Shown here piece after piece: positions 34,059 through 42,679 of a stretch of DNA of 50,753 bases. This DNA is from Rhizobium sp. Q54. Its GTDB lineage: Bacteria; Pseudomonadota; Alphaproteobacteria; Reyranellales; Reyranellaceae. The stretch is taken from assembly GCA_945903635.1 (NCBI GenBank), contig CAMDOT010000015.1:1-50753 (forward strand). Direction: 5' to 3'. The notes below the pieces were generated by a model, which made no database searches, was not told where the DNA came from, and was given only the letters and a program-made list of their open reading frames with translations. A program made the translations under genes and the position numbers. The stretch's first letter is position 1. Every line of letters starts with the position of its first letter.

Positions 34059-34457
34059 ATGACACCGCAGCAGATCGAATTGGTCCAGACGAGCTTCAAG
34101 AAGGTCGTGCCCATTGCCGGCACGGCGGCCGACCTGTTCTACGGCCGCCTGTTCGAGATCGCGCCCGAGGTGCGCCCAATGTTTCCCGAGGACATGAAGG
34201 AACAGAAGATCAAGCTGATGGGCATGCTGGGGACCGCGGTCACCAACCTTCACAAGCTCGACGAGATCCTTCCGGCGGTGAAGGCGCTGGGCGAGCGGCA
34301 CAAGGGCTATGGCGTGACCGCCGCGCACTATGCGCCGGTCGGCGCCGCCCTGCTGTGGACCCTGGAGCAGGGCCTCGGAGCCGATTTCACGCCGGAGGTG
34401 AAGGCTGCCTGGACCGAGACCTACACGGCGCTGGCCGGCGTGATGACCAGTGCCTGA
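34059..34457 (+). CDS. single-domain globin (Vitreoscilla haemoglobin-like)
   Basis: 132 residues. Globin helices are clear: ELVQTSFKKVVPIAGTAADLFYGRLFEIAPEVRPMF with the CD1 phenylalanine at 42, then ILPAVKALGERHKGYGVTAAHYAPVGAALLWTLEQGLG with the proximal haem histidine at 81. The distal position seems to be a glutamine near 49, as in flavohaemoglobin-type globins. There is no reductase domain. Likely roles are oxygen or nitric oxide handling in the cytoplasm. It is divergent from the DeoR operon and its stop is 8 bases from that of the opposing SAF oxidoreductase. Confidence 0.9.
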   Translation: MTPQQIELVQTSFKKVVPIAGTAADLFYGRLFEIAPEVRPMFPEDMKEQKIKLMGMLGTAVTNLHKLDEILPAVKALGERHKGYGVTAAHYAPVGAALLWTLEQGLGADFTPEVKAAWTETYTALAGVMTSA

Positions 34458-34465
34458 CCACGTGG

Positions 34466-35830
34466 CTACTGCGCGGCGATTTTTGACGCGGCTGGCGCGA
34501 AGGTCTGCTCCATCTCGCGGCGGATCTTCACGGCGGTCAGCGTCTCGTCCATCGCCACGTCGGCGTAGGTGAGGGACTGGCCGGCCTTGATCGGCTTCAG
34601 GAGCTTCACGTTGTGGGCGAGACCCAAGGGCAGGCTGCCGAGCGTCGTCGATTTCTCCGACGGGAACAGCTTGCCGTAGACGGTGTAGCCGCCCTCGCCG
34701 TCCAGCATCTCGCCCACCTTGAGGTCGCGCTTGGCGGTGGCGATCACGTCGGCATGGAAGCCGATCGGACAGCCGGTCGGCTCCTTGCGCAGGCCGATCG
34801 AGGCCACCGACATGCCGACTTCCAGGCCGATCAGGTGCCAGCGCTTGTACATGACCGAGTAGCGACCGCTGGGGTCGGTGCAGAGCATGTATTCCTCGAA
34901 GCAGTTCTTCTGGTAGTCGGTGGCAGCCTCGAACACGACCCACACGCCCTTGCGGATCTCGTAGGGGATGGCGCGGCCGTCCTTCTCGAGCGACGAGGCC
35001 ACCTCGACCTGGCCCTTGTGGTGGAGCTGGCCACCCTCGGAGATCGGCCGCATCACGAATGGCAGGTCGTCGACCGCGCAGGGCGGGAAGGCGAGGCCGT
35101 CCGGCGCCGGCGTGAGGCCGGTGGCGTTGGAGACGGCCGTGCTCTCGATGGCAGGCTTGGAGCCGTCGAGGAAGGAATTGAACATCTTGGGATTGAGCCC
35201 GCCGCGCTTGGCCTGCTCTTCGTTCAGGCCCCAGTACTTCCACACCGTCTCGGGCGTCGATTGCGCGAAATGCGGCAGCCACTTGTGGCCGCGGCCGGCC
35301 GCCGTTACCTCGAAGCCCGAGGTGCGCGCCCAGTCGACCAGCTCGCAGATCAGCGCCGGCTGGTCGCCGTAGGCCAGGCTATAAATCACGCCGGCTTGCG
35401 CGGCGCGCCGGGCGAGCAGCGGACCGCAGAAGGCGTCGGCCTCGACCGTCACCATCACCACGCTCTTGCCGTGCCTAAATGCTTCCAGCGCATGCTCGAC
35501 GGCGGCGATCGGATCGCCAGTCGATTCCACGATGATGTCGATCTCGGGATGGCTGACCAGGGCCCGCCAATCCTCGGTGAGGTAGGTGCTGCCGTGCTTG
35601 CGTGCCTCGGCGAATGAGGTCGCCCCCGTCACCTCGGGCTTCCAGCCCAGCCGCGCCAGGTTCTCGCGCGCCCGGGTCGGTGAGAGGTCGGCAATGCCCA
35701 GCAGGTGGATGCCCGGCGTCGTCGGGATCTGCGACAGGTACATCGAGCCGAACTTGCCGGCGCCGATCACGCCGATGCGCAGCGGGTTGGCTTCGGCCGC
35801 GCGGGCCATGAGCATGCGATGGAGACTCAT
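34466..35830 (-). CDS. NAD(P)-dependent oxidoreductase with C-terminal SAF domain
   Basis: 454 residues. Rossmann motif IGVIGAGKFGSMY at 19-31, a homoserine-dehydrogenase-like fold (IDIIVESTGDPIAAVEHALEAFRHGKSVVMVTVEADAFCG), and a C-terminal SAF-like segment (IATAKRDLKVGEMLDGEGGYTVYGKL, then LPLGLAHNVKLLKPIKAGQSLTYADVAMD). Such proteins are often mislabelled as FlgA because of the SAF part. Last of a three-gene minus-strand group with a PhyH dioxygenase and a GntR regulator, 22 bases after the PhyH gene. The substrate is probably a small hydroxy acid or sugar acid (inference). Confidence 0.85.
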   Translation of the reverse strand: MSLHRMLMARAAEANPLRIGVIGAGKFGSMYLSQIPTTPGIHLLGIADLSPTRARENLARLGWKPEVTGATSFAEARKHGSTYLTEDWRALVSHPEIDIIVESTGDPIAAVEHALEAFRHGKSVVMVTVEADAFCGPLLARRAAQAGVIYSLAYGDQPALICELVDWARTSGFEVTAAGRGHKWLPHFAQSTPETVWKYWGLNEEQAKRGGLNPKMFNSFLDGSKPAIESTAVSNATGLTPAPDGLAFPPCAVDDLPFVMRPISEGGQLHHKGQVEVASSLEKDGRAIPYEIRKGVWVVFEAATDYQKNCFEEYMLCTDPSGRYSVMYKRWHLIGLEVGMSVASIGLRKEPTGCPIGFHADVIATAKRDLKVGEMLDGEGGYTVYGKLFPSEKSTTLGSLPLGLAHNVKLLKPIKAGQSLTYADVAMDETLTAVKIRREMEQTFAPAASKIAAQ

Positions 35831-35852
35831 TGTTTCCTCCTGAGCGGTCTTG

Positions 35853-36653
35853 TTATTCGGCCGCGACCTTGCGGCGGGCGGCGCGTGTCACGCAATCGTC
35901 CTCCCAGGCGTCGATCGGCGTGAAATCGCGATGGGCAATGTAGGCCGGCCGCTTGTGGCGGGTGATGGCGTTCTGCACCGAATTGTAGGTGACGTAGATG
36001 ATCTGGCGGTCCCACGGCGACATGTTGGGCGGGCTGCCGTGCACCAGCGTGCCGTGGAAGAAGATCGCCGAGCCCGGGCCGCCCTTGGGCGCCACGATGC
36101 CGCCCTGCTTCACCAGCTTGGCGATGACGTCGTTGTCGATCACCCACAGCGGGTACGACGTCGTGGTGAGGTCGTGCTTGGCCTCGATCGCACCCTTCTT
36201 GTGGCTCTTCGGGATGAAATAGAGCGGGCCGTTGAACTCGTTCACCTCGTCGACGAACACCGCGAGGTTCATGGCGCGCGCCTCGGGCATGCCGTCGTCG
36301 GCCTTCCAGGTGCCGTAGTCCTGGTGCCACTGCCAGACGTCGCCGTCGAAGGCGGCCTTCCCGTTGATCTTGAACTGGTGGATGTAGGTCCTGTCTTGCA
36401 GCAGCTGCTCGGCCGGCTCGACGAAGCGCGGGCTGTGCACCAGCGCCTCGAACACCGGGTGATAGGTGTGCACGGCGAAGGCGGTGCGGACCACGTCGCC
36501 GGTCTTCTCCCGCACGTTCTCCTCGCGACGCTGGGCGAAGACGCCAGGGATCTCCGACTTCAGGATCTCCGTTTCTTCCGGCGAGAAGTAGTTCGGGAAG
36601 AAGAGATAGCCGTCGTCGTCGAACTGCTTCAGCTGCTCCGGTGTGAGCTTCAT
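35853..36653 (-). CDS. phytanoyl-CoA dioxygenase (PhyH) family protein
   Basis: 266 residues. Iron ligands His110-x-Asp112 in WQWHQDYGTW and His205 in GTLVHGSPPNMSPWDRQ, with Arg216 for 2-oxoglutarate. The WQWHQDYGTW and FFHGTLVHGSPPN motifs resemble those of ectoine hydroxylases and related PhyH enzymes, but no ectoine genes are present nearby. It should hydroxylate a small substrate with Fe(II), oxygen and 2-oxoglutarate. Between the GntR regulator and the SAF oxidoreductase in one probable transcript, so hydroxylation followed by dehydrogenation is a plausible pathway order. Confidence 0.9.
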   Translation of the reverse strand: MKLTPEQLKQFDDDGYLFFPNYFSPEETEILKSEIPGVFAQRREENVREKTGDVVRTAFAVHTYHPVFEALVHSPRFVEPAEQLLQDRTYIHQFKINGKAAFDGDVWQWHQDYGTWKADDGMPEARAMNLAVFVDEVNEFNGPLYFIPKSHKKGAIEAKHDLTTTSYPLWVIDNDVIAKLVKQGGIVAPKGGPGSAIFFHGTLVHGSPPNMSPWDRQIIYVTYNSVQNAITRHKRPAYIAHRDFTPIDAWEDDCVTRAARRKVAAE

Positions 36654-36691
36654 GGCGGTTCCTCCTTCGCTTCGTACTTATAGAGTCGGAC

Positions 36692-37363
36692 TTACGCCGC
36701 GCGCGAAATCACGTCCTTCAGGCGCCCGGTGAGAATGCCGGCCATCTGTTCGGTGTGCTTGCGGCAGAGCGCCTCGCCTTCCGCGACCTGGCCGGCCTCG
36801 AAGGCGCACAGGATCGCTTCGTGCTCGTCCCAGACGCTGACCCGCAGATCGTCCTCGCTCAGCACCGCCGCCATGACGCGGCGCATGTGCTGCCAGTGCG
36901 GCTGCGCCGTCTCGGCGATCAGCGGATTGCCGGAGGCCTCGTAGACGAACAGGTGGAAGTCGATATCGGCTTCGATCACGAAGGGGATGTTGCCGCTGGT
37001 CACGGCGCGGCGGCCGACATCGATCAGCAGGCGGCCGCGATGGGCCAGTTCCGGCGTGTAGCGCGTGGCGGCCAGCCGTGCCGCCGCCCCGTCGAGGGCC
37101 GCACGCACGTAATAGAGATTGTTGGCCTGCTCGACGTCGAGCGGGGCAACGCACACGCCCTTGCGGCCGGCATCGATCAGGAAGCCCTCGCGGCGGAGCA
37201 GCATCATCGCCTGCAGAACAGGCTGGCGGGACACGCCGAACTGCTGCGCCAGCTCCTCCTGGGTGATGCGGGCGCCCGATCTCAGCTCGCCGGAACAGAT
37301 GGCGTTGAGAACGGCGTCGTGGATACGTTCGGAGAGGTCGGGTTCGGGGGCAAAAGGGCGCAT
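36692..37363 (-). CDS. GntR-family regulator with FCD domain
   Basis: 223 residues. N-terminal winged helix (LSERIHDAVLNAICSGELRSGARITQEELAQQFGVSRQPVLQAMMLLRREGFL), then the helical FCD effector domain (YYVRAALDGAAARLAA, DIDFHLFVYEASGNPLIAE, WDEHEAILCAFEAGQVAEGEALCRKH). The metal-ligand Asp/His residues of the FCD pocket are visible in DFHLFVYEASGN and WDEHEAI. ATG 37363 chosen over GTG 37369, which lies on the operator. It probably controls itself and the downstream PhyH/SAF genes in response to a small carboxylate. Confidence 0.9.
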   Translation of the reverse strand: MRPFAPEPDLSERIHDAVLNAICSGELRSGARITQEELAQQFGVSRQPVLQAMMLLRREGFLIDAGRKGVCVAPLDVEQANNLYYVRAALDGAAARLAATRYTPELAHRGRLLIDVGRRAVTSGNIPFVIEADIDFHLFVYEASGNPLIAETAQPHWQHMRRVMAAVLSEDDLRVSVWDEHEAILCAFEAGQVAEGEALCRKHTEQMAGILTGRLKDVISRAA

Positions 37364-37368
37364 AGCCA

Positions 37369-37378
37369 CTGTATACAG
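37369..37378. promoter_or_regulatory. candidate GntR/FCD operator
   Basis: CTGTATACAG is a perfect 10-base palindrome matching the TGTATACA core bound by many FCD-type GntR regulators. It lies immediately ahead of the regulator's start codon, so the transcript would have almost no leader unless it begins upstream. Confidence 0.55.
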
Positions 37379-37404
37379 AACACGGCCGCGGCGGAGTCAA
37401 CCGC

Positions 37405-38439
37405 CTAGCGGGCTTTCAGCCCCTTGGCGGCCAGAACGGGCAGCGCCCGGTCGGGATAGTCGGTGATCAGGCCGTCGACGCCCAGGTCGATCAGCCGGGC
37501 CATCTCGGCCGGCACATTCACCGTCCAGGGCACGACTTTTAGGCCGAGCGCCTGGGCTTCCTTCACATTGCCTGCGTCGACATTGCGCCAGAACGGCGAC
37601 CACGTTGCGCAGCCGGCGGCCTTGGCCAGGCGCGGCACCGATCCGCCATGGGCGGCAAGATCGAGGCCCGCCAGCCAGGGCGACGGCCGGCTGCCGGCTC
37701 GGCCGACGGTGTCGAAGTTGTTGCTCTCGATGGTGAGACAGCCCGTGGCGATGTCGGGCGCCAGCTTTTTCACTTCCAGGAGGCCGCGCCAGTCGAACGA
37801 CTGGATCGTGCTGCGATCGGCGGCCTTCCCCTTGCGCACGGCATCGACCGCGAGGATCGCGAATCGCGCGGGATCGACGGTGAGGTCCGGCTTGTTGGGA
37901 TCGGTCTTGATCTCGATGTTGAAGCGCACGTCGGGGCCCGCGAAGGCGAAGAACTCGGCGAGGGTGGGAATGCGCTGGCCGTCGACCGGCTTCTGCTCGG
38001 GCCATTGCTGCCCGTACTTGCTCGCCGGATTGAGACGGCCGATGTCGTAGCGCTTGAGCTGGTCGAGCGTGAGTGTGCGGATGACCGGACCATGCGTCGC
38101 AAGCCACTGGCCGTCGGGACCGCGCGTGATATCCGGATTGAGGATCGGATCGTGGCTGATGACGACGGCGTCGTCCTTCGTGATCGCGAGATCGGTCTCG
38201 AGCGTGGTGACGCCAAGGTCGAGCGCGATCTTGAAGCCGGCCAGCGTGTTTTCCGGCGCGAGCCCGCGGGCGCCGCGATGGCCTTGGAGATCGAAGGCCC
38301 CGGCGGCGCCGAGGCTAGCTGCCCAGATTGCGCAGGCGAGCGATGCGATCCGCGACGTCGGGATGCGTGGCCAGAAGCGCCGACGACTTGGCCGTGAAGG
38401 TCTGCACGGGGTTGACGATGAAGAGATGCTGCGTGGCAC
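37405..38439 (-). CDS. glycerophosphodiester phosphodiesterase, possible Tat-exported
   Basis: 344 residues from the only usable start, GTG 38439. GDPD TIM-barrel motifs: QGHRGARGLAPENTLAGFKIALDLGVTTLETDLAITKDDAVVISHDP, then FNIEIKT, and VDGLITDYPD at the end. The catalytic histidines and metal carboxylates (HRG, ENT, ETD, HDP) are present. Ahead of the domain is SRRRFW at 18-23, a hydrophobic run at 31-48 and AGA before FD, which looks like a twin-arginine signal peptide. The first 125 bases lie inside the 3' end of the htpX-like gene in another frame. It would hydrolyse deacylated phospholipids in the periplasm. Confidence 0.85.
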   Translation of the reverse strand: MPRSISSSSTPCRPSRPSRRRFWPRIPTSRIASLACAIWAASLGAAGAFDLQGHRGARGLAPENTLAGFKIALDLGVTTLETDLAITKDDAVVISHDPILNPDITRGPDGQWLATHGPVIRTLTLDQLKRYDIGRLNPASKYGQQWPEQKPVDGQRIPTLAEFFAFAGPDVRFNIEIKTDPNKPDLTVDPARFAILAVDAVRKGKAADRSTIQSFDWRGLLEVKKLAPDIATGCLTIESNNFDTVGRAGSRPSPWLAGLDLAAHGGSVPRLAKAAGCATWSPFWRNVDAGNVKEAQALGLKVVPWTVNVPAEMARLIDLGVDGLITDYPDRALPVLAAKGLKAR

Positions 38440-39265
38440 GACTCACTCCGGGAAAGGGGGCGGCCGCTTCGGCGAGCTTGCCGAGAGCCGAGATCAGCCC
38501 ATTGGGATTACGCGTGAACTGCACCGACGTGGCGTCGGCAAGGTACTCGCGCTGGCGCGATACCGCCATCTGCACCGCCTTGGCCGCCAGTGGCGCCAGG
38601 ATCGCCACCACGAGCAGCACGATGATCAGGACGCCGCCGCCCGATTTGCCCTTGCTGTCGTCGCGGCGCTGCACCGATCCCCAGTTCAGGGTCCTGAGCG
38701 CCATGTCGCAGACCAGCGCGATCAGGCCCACGGTCACGCCGACCACCACCATATAACGGGTGTCGAGATTGGCGAGATGGGCCATCTCGTGCGCCACGAC
38801 ACCCTGCAGTTCGTCGCGGCTGAGCTTGTCCAGCAGGCCGCGCGTGACGGCGATGGTGCCGTTGCCGACCCGGTTGCCGGTCGCAAAGGCGTTGAGCGCG
38901 TCGGTGTCCAGCACCATTACTTTGGGCATCGGCACGCCCGACGCGATCGAGATTTCCTCGACCACATTGTAGAGCTGCGGCGCGTCGGCCTTGTCGATCA
39001 CCTTCGCGCCGGCCATCGACAGCACCATGCGGTCGCCGACCGCGAGCGAGATCAGGCTCCAGACGACGCTGATCGCCGCCATCACGCCCGCGGCGCCAAT
39101 GCCCAGCACGCTCACTGCCGGCATCGTGTCCGACCCCTCGGTCTCGAGGATCCAGCCGATCAGGTAGCCGACCAGCGCGGCGAGCGCAGTCAGGAGCACC
39201 AGCAGCACCATGGTGTTGCGGCGGTTCTCCTTCTGCGCGGCGACGAAGTCGGTGGTCGCGGCCAT
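38315..39265 (-). CDS. M48 family metalloprotease, HtpX-like
   Basis: 316 residues. Two N-terminal membrane helices (about 19-40 and 50-77), the zinc motif HEMAH at 159-163 (LQGVVAHEMAHLANLDTRY), two further hydrophobic segments around 172-190 and 211-230, and the third ligand Glu240 in REYLADA. It should degrade damaged membrane proteins, with the active site in the cytoplasm. It follows lemA by 24 bases, a widespread lemA/htpX pairing. Its 3' end overlaps the GDPD gene by 125 bases. Confidence 0.92.
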   Translation of the reverse strand: MAATTDFVAAQKENRRNTMVLLVLLTALAALVGYLIGWILETEGSDTMPAVSVLGIGAAGVMAAISVVWSLISLAVGDRMVLSMAGAKVIDKADAPQLYNVVEEISIASGVPMPKVMVLDTDALNAFATGNRVGNGTIAVTRGLLDKLSRDELQGVVAHEMAHLANLDTRYMVVVGVTVGLIALVCDMALRTLNWGSVQRRDDSKGKSGGGVLIIVLLVVAILAPLAAKAVQMAVSRQREYLADATSVQFTRNPNGLISALGKLAEAAAPFPGVSRATQHLFIVNPVQTFTAKSSALLATHPDVADRIARLRNLGS

Positions 39266-39289
39266 AAGTCCTCGGCGGCAGGAGCCCTG

Positions 39290-39841
39290 CTAGCGCAGTG
39301 CGACTTTGGGCACTTCGCGCTCGGCCTCGGGCATGTTGAAAAGCTCGATCGGCCCGAAGCCCAGCGACGCCGCGGCGAGCACCGCCGGAAAGGTCTGGCG
39401 GCGGGTGTTATAGCTGTTCACCGAATCGTTGTAGAACTGGCGCGCGAAGGCGATCTTGTTCTCGGTCGTCGTCAGTTCTTCCTGCAGCTGCTTCACGTTG
39501 TCGTTGGCCTTGAGCTGCGGATAGTTCTCCATCAGCGCGAACAGGCCGCGCGTCGCCTGGGTCAGCGCCGCTTCGGCGGGTCCTGCCTGTGCCGGGCCGC
39601 TGGCGGCGGCGGCGGCGTTGCGCGCCTGCACGACCTTGGTGAGCGTCTCCTGCTCGTAGCCCATGGCGTCCTTCACGACCTGCACCAGGTTGGGAATGAG
39701 ATCGTGGCGGCGTTTCAGCTGCACGTCGATCTGGCTCCACGCGGTCTGCGCCTGGTTGCGGCCGCCGACCAGGCCGTTGTAGAGCGCGATCAGCCACAGG
39801 CCGATGGCCACGAGAATGCCGAGGACGATCCAGAAACTCAT
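39290..39841 (-). CDS. lemA: LemA family protein
   Basis: 183 residues. One N-terminal membrane helix (FWIVLGILVAIGLWLIALYN), then the LemA helical bundle: NQAQTAWSQIDVQLKRRHDLIPNLVQVVKDAMGYEQETLTKVVQARN, and LMENYPQLKANDNVKQLQEELTTTENKIAFARQFYNDSVNSYN. The NxR/DLIPNLV and ENYP motifs are standard. Function of LemA is unresolved, though it regularly accompanies M48 proteases, as here. Confidence 0.93.
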   Translation of the reverse strand: MSFWIVLGILVAIGLWLIALYNGLVGGRNQAQTAWSQIDVQLKRRHDLIPNLVQVVKDAMGYEQETLTKVVQARNAAAAASGPAQAGPAEAALTQATRGLFALMENYPQLKANDNVKQLQEELTTTENKIAFARQFYNDSVNSYNTRRQTFPAVLAAASLGFGPIELFNMPEAEREVPKVALR

Positions 39842-39910
39842 GGGACAGGCTCCCTGTTGGCGTGCAGCATGAGTTTAGTCATGATTGCGGCAAATCCGGG
39901 AGGAATAACG

Positions 39911-40378
39911 ATGGAAACGTCCGCGCTGCTGAAAGCTTTCTGCTCCGCCGTCGAACGCCGCGATGGCAAAGCTTTGGCGACCCTGTTCACCGAGGACGGC
40001 GTTTATCACGACATCTTCTATGGATCCTTCGAGGGCCACGCGAAGATCGCCGAGTTGATCGACGACTGGTTCCACCGCACCGCCCGGGAGTTCCGCTGGG
40101 ACATGCACCGGCCGGTGAGCGACGGGAAGATGCTCTATGCCTATTACACCTTCAGCTACGTCTCGACCCTGCCTGAGGCCAAAGGCAAACGCGTGGGCTT
40201 CGAGGGCGTCTCGATGATGACGCTCCGCGATGGCAAAATCGCTGACTACCGCGAGGTCGCCAATGTCGGGCCCGCTTTCGTCGAATTGGGCTTTGCCCCC
40301 AAACGCACCGCCAAGATCCTGGCCAAGGAAGGCGCGCACCTGAAGAAGCAGCCCGAGTTCAAGCGGCATCTGGCCTGA
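39911..40378 (+). CDS. nuclear transport factor 2-like (SnoaL-type) protein
   Basis: 155 residues with the cone-shaped NTF2/SnoaL pattern: LLKAFCSAVERRDGKALATLFTEDGVYHDIFYGSFEGHAKIAELIDDWF, then VGFEGVSMMTLRDGKIADYREVANVGPAFVELGF. Members include ketosteroid isomerase-like enzymes and steroid or polyketide cyclases. The ATG at 39911 has GGAGGAA ahead. It is a single gene between the lemA operon and the TfdA-like gene; no partner suggests a substrate. Confidence 0.8.
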   Translation: METSALLKAFCSAVERRDGKALATLFTEDGVYHDIFYGSFEGHAKIAELIDDWFHRTAREFRWDMHRPVSDGKMLYAYYTFSYVSTLPEAKGKRVGFEGVSMMTLRDGKIADYREVANVGPAFVELGFAPKRTAKILAKEGAHLKKQPEFKRHLA

Positions 40379-40380
40379 GT

Positions 40381-41340
40381 TTAGCCGTTGTAGGCGCGCC
40401 CGCCGCTGTCGCGCAGCCACAGCCGGATCAGCAGGCGCTTGCGCGCGGCGTCCGGCCAGTCCTTGAACGCCGTGCGCCTGTGGCCGAGCGCGCGGTTGTC
40501 GATGAGCTGGATCTGGCCCGGCTCGAAATGGAAGCGGGCAGCGAGTCCCGGTTCGTTCAGGATCGCCTCGAAGGCTTCTATCGCCGCCTTGCCCTCGGGA
40601 TCGAGATCGATGCCGGCGAGCTTATGACCGTTCTTCACCTGGAAATACGACAGGCGCGCGGTCAGCCGTTCGCCCCCACCCTCATCCTCTTGGCGTTCGA
40701 ACATCGGATGGTGCGTGGTCATGACGTCGTCCGGCGCGTGCTCGCGCTGGCGGTCGAAGTAGAACGGCTGGAAGAGGCGCTGAAGCAGGTCGGGATGACG
40801 CTTGCGCATCTCCTCGTGCGCGGCCGCGAAGCTCACGATGCCGCTCACACCGCCTTCCATTGCCGTGCGGATGCAGAACAGGCCGACATAGTGCGGCGGC
40901 ACGTTGTTGTAGCTGTTGTCGGTGTGGAAGTTCTGCTCGTAGTTGGTGACGTCGGGCCGCACGCCGTTGCCCGGTGGCTTGCCGAGATCGGTGACGTCGT
41001 AGATCGAGGTGCCGTCCCACTTCTGGGCGACCGGGCGGGTGACGAGCGACGCCAGCAACCACCACACGGCTTTCGCACCGTCCTGCGACCAGCGATCGAC
41101 CGGCAGGCGGTCGACGATGGCGAAGCCTGGCCCGTCGTCGATGGTGCGCTTCACCTCGCGCATGAATCCGCGCGAGGCCTTCAGGTCAAAATCCTCGGGC
41201 CGCAGGACAAGGAGCGGCAGCGGATCGCGGTCGAGCGCCGCCACGACCGCGTCGAGTTCCTGCACCACGTCGCCCGGGACGGCGATGCGTCCTGCCGTTG
41301 CCGGCAGCGTGTCGCCGCGCCAGAGCAAGCGGTCCGACAT
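40381..41340 (-). CDS. TauD/TfdA-family dioxygenase
   Basis: 319 residues. His139-Thr-Asp141 in NFHTDNSYNNVPPHYVGLFC, distal His287 in DNRALGHRRTAF and a following arginine in RKRLLIRLW provide the iron and 2-oxoglutarate ligands. Long insert with GGGERLTARLSYF. The pattern is closer to the TfdA-like oxygenases of unknown substrate than to taurine dioxygenase itself. Its ATG lies 2 bases after the dapD stop, so it is co-transcribed with a lysine-synthesis gene in the place where dapE often stands, with no obvious metabolic link. Confidence 0.88.
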   Translation of the reverse strand: MSDRLLWRGDTLPATAGRIAVPGDVVQELDAVVAALDRDPLPLLVLRPEDFDLKASRGFMREVKRTIDDGPGFAIVDRLPVDRWSQDGAKAVWWLLASLVTRPVAQKWDGTSIYDVTDLGKPPGNGVRPDVTNYEQNFHTDNSYNNVPPHYVGLFCIRTAMEGGVSGIVSFAAAHEEMRKRHPDLLQRLFQPFYFDRQREHAPDDVMTTHHPMFERQEDEGGGERLTARLSYFQVKNGHKLAGIDLDPEGKAAIEAFEAILNEPGLAARFHFEPGQIQLIDNRALGHRRTAFKDWPDAARKRLLIRLWLRDSGGRAYNG

Positions 41341-41342
41341 TG

Positions 41343-42182
<840 letters not shown>

Positions 42183-42214
42183 TGTTCCCTCGGAAAACTG
42201 ACGCGGGACCTTAT

Positions 42215-42679
42215 ATGCTGGCCCCGATGGCCTTCAAGCTCCCTGAATCGGTGCTGGTCGTGATCCACACGCCCCGGCTGGACGTGCTCCTGCTCGAGCG
42301 GGTGGGCACGAGCTTCTGGCAGTCCGTGACCGGCTCGCGCGAACCCGACGACCCGGACCTCGAGGCGACGGCGCGGCGCGAGCTTTTGGAGGAGACGGGC
42401 CTGTCGGTCGGCACGCTCACCGACTGGCGGCAAACCAACCGCTACGAGATCTGGGCGCAGTGGCGCGGCCGCTACGCGCCCGACGTCACGCACAACACGG
42501 AGCATGTCTTCGCCTTCCAGGTGCCGGAGCTCACCGTGGCGACCCTCGATCCGGCCGAGCACGTGGCCCAGATGTGGCTGCCCTGGCAGGAGGCGATGAA
42601 GAAGGTCTTTTCGCCCACAAACCGCGACGCGATCTGGCAGCTTCCCCGGCGGGTTCTCGGGCATAGTGGCGTCGCATGA
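42215..42679 (+). CDS. nudB: Nudix hydrolase, NudB-like (dihydroneopterin triphosphate pyrophosphatase)
   Basis: 154 residues from ATG 42215; ATG 42227 and TTG 42182 are alternatives. [21 protein letters not shown], then [31 protein letters not shown]: the Nudix box has the catalytic REUxEExGU part intact, while the glutamate of its first half is replaced. [12 protein letters not shown] and [35 protein letters not shown] fit the folate-pathway NudB group. It overlaps the MFS gene by 4 bases, an odd partner for a folate enzyme. Confidence 0.82.
   Translation: MLAPMAFKLPESVLVVIHTPRLDVLLLERVGTSFWQSVTGSREPDDPDLEATARRELLEETGLSVGTLTDWRQTNRYEIWAQWRGRYAPDVTHNTEHVFAFQVPELTVATLDPAEHVAQMWLPWQEAMKKVFSPTNRDAIWQLPRRVLGHSGVA

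Noticed and set aside
38054..39910. Long plus-strand frame ahead of the NTF2-like gene
   Set aside because: It reads antisense through the GDPD, htpX-like and lemA genes; only the part from ATG 39911 is a recognisable protein.
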